This document shows positions 63,862 through 64,000 of a stretch of 64,000 nucleotides of DNA, piece after piece. A program made the position numbers and the translations under genes. Origin of the DNA: Pseudoduganella albidiflava (lineage in GTDB: Bacteria; Pseudomonadota; Gammaproteobacteria; Burkholderiales; Burkholderiaceae_D); NCBI RefSeq assembly GCF_004322755.1, contig NZ_CP036401.1, positions 1,240,001-1,304,000 on the forward strand, in the 5' to 3' direction. The number at the start of each line of letters is the position of its first letter. The first letter of the stretch is position 1. The notes under the pieces were generated by a model, which searched no databases, was not told the origin of the DNA, and saw only the letters and a list, made by a program, of their open reading frames with translations.

Positions 63862-64000
63862 TTAGTCCTGTCGCTCTTCAGCGACAGTGCCGCCTTCGCG
63901 GAACTGGGCCGCGTTCAGGTCGTACTTCGACAGCAGGCGGTAGAACTCGGTCCGGTTGCGTTCGGCCAGCCGTGCGGCATCGGAGACATTGCCATCCGTG
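63862..64000 (-). CDS. glrR: GlrR/QseF-type sigma-54 response regulator, C-terminal end
   Basis: Only the last 45 residues are in the window. The minus strand reads GNVSDAARLAERNRTEFYRL followed by LSKYDLNAAQFREGG, the Fis-type helix-turn-helix that ends NtrC-family activators. It closely resembles the end of E. coli GlrR (GNVTHAARMAGRNRTEFYKL). A short acidic tail (VAEERQD) is specific to this protein. The stop is TAA at 63862. The AAA+ and receiver domains lie outside the window. It is oriented the same way as the BON gene. Confidence 0.82.
   Translation of the reverse strand, partial: TDGNVSDAARLAERNRTEFYRLLSKYDLNAAQFREGGTVAEERQD
63869..63886 (-). promoter_or_regulatory. Putative GlrR activator site 2, inside the glrR-like gene
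   Basis: A second exact TGTC-N10-GACA dyad, which is also a near-perfect hairpin (TGTCGCT / AGCGACA), 67 bases upstream of site 1. It lies inside the last codons of the activator gene and so could help activate the downstream sigma-54 promoter. Confidence 0.6.

Overview
The window looks like a chromosomal segment from a high-GC betaproteobacterium of the family Oxalobacteraceae, most likely the Massilia/Telluria/Duganella group. The evidence is the gene order leuC-entericidin-leuD-leuB-asd-fimV-truA-trpF-trpB-trpA-accD-folC-dedD-cvpA-purF, the block rpsF-priB-rpsR-rplI-dnaB with lexA divergent, and strong G/C third-position bias. This is inference from synteny and family recognition, not a database match. 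I saw no rRNA, tRNA, CRISPR array, transposase gene or prophage.

Layout. 1-3172: the start of a universal stress protein gene leaving the window, then a cheZ-cheA pair. 3476-21129: a long co-directional core block for leucine, aspartate-family, tryptophan, fatty-acid, folate and purine synthesis, with the polar hub protein FimV, pseudouridine synthase TruA, and the DedD and CvpA proteins. 21384-31748: a Cys/Met-metabolism PLP enzyme, lexA with two SOS boxes, the ribosomal/primosomal operon, dnaB, a DUF47-Pit phosphate pair, an SBF-like transporter, and an XRE-cupin/double-GNAT pair.

32266-56733 is the accessory half. It holds (i) a TonB receptor, flavin halogenase, SapC and 2OG-oxygenase-like locus; (ii) a minus-strand MBL hydrolase, GAF-GspE-like pseudo-ATPase and membrane protein operon, divergent from a CHASE2 adenylate cyclase; (iii) a two-partner secretion set (TpsB, TpsA, FecR-domain protein) downstream of the cyclase; (iv) a copper module (copA-cueR, copZ) with two MerR-type 19-bp-spacer promoters, plus a GST; and (v) a LytS/LytTR-type two-component pair and a secreted esterase. 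56972-64000 returns to housekeeping genes (PIN-PhoH, Bcp, Mth938-like protein, alaA, hom), then a BON-domain periplasmic protein and the 3' end of a GlrR/QseF-type sigma-54 activator.

Most notable signals. (a) The BON gene has a consensus sigma-54 -24/-12 promoter and two TGTC-N10-GACA dyads upstream, one inside the end of the GlrR-like gene. (b) A palindromic repeat family with core GGGGTCNGACCCC or GGGGACNGTCCCC occurs only between genes. (c) Many unrelated intergenic minisatellites with periods of 12-17 bp, two of which carry an AGGA motif in every unit just before a start codon. (d) The GAF-GspE protein has lost key Walker residues and lies beside an adenylate cyclase and an MBL hydrolase. 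(e) Several genes have a -10 box so close to the start codon that their mRNAs should be leaderless.

Positions were read by eye and may be off by a base in places.
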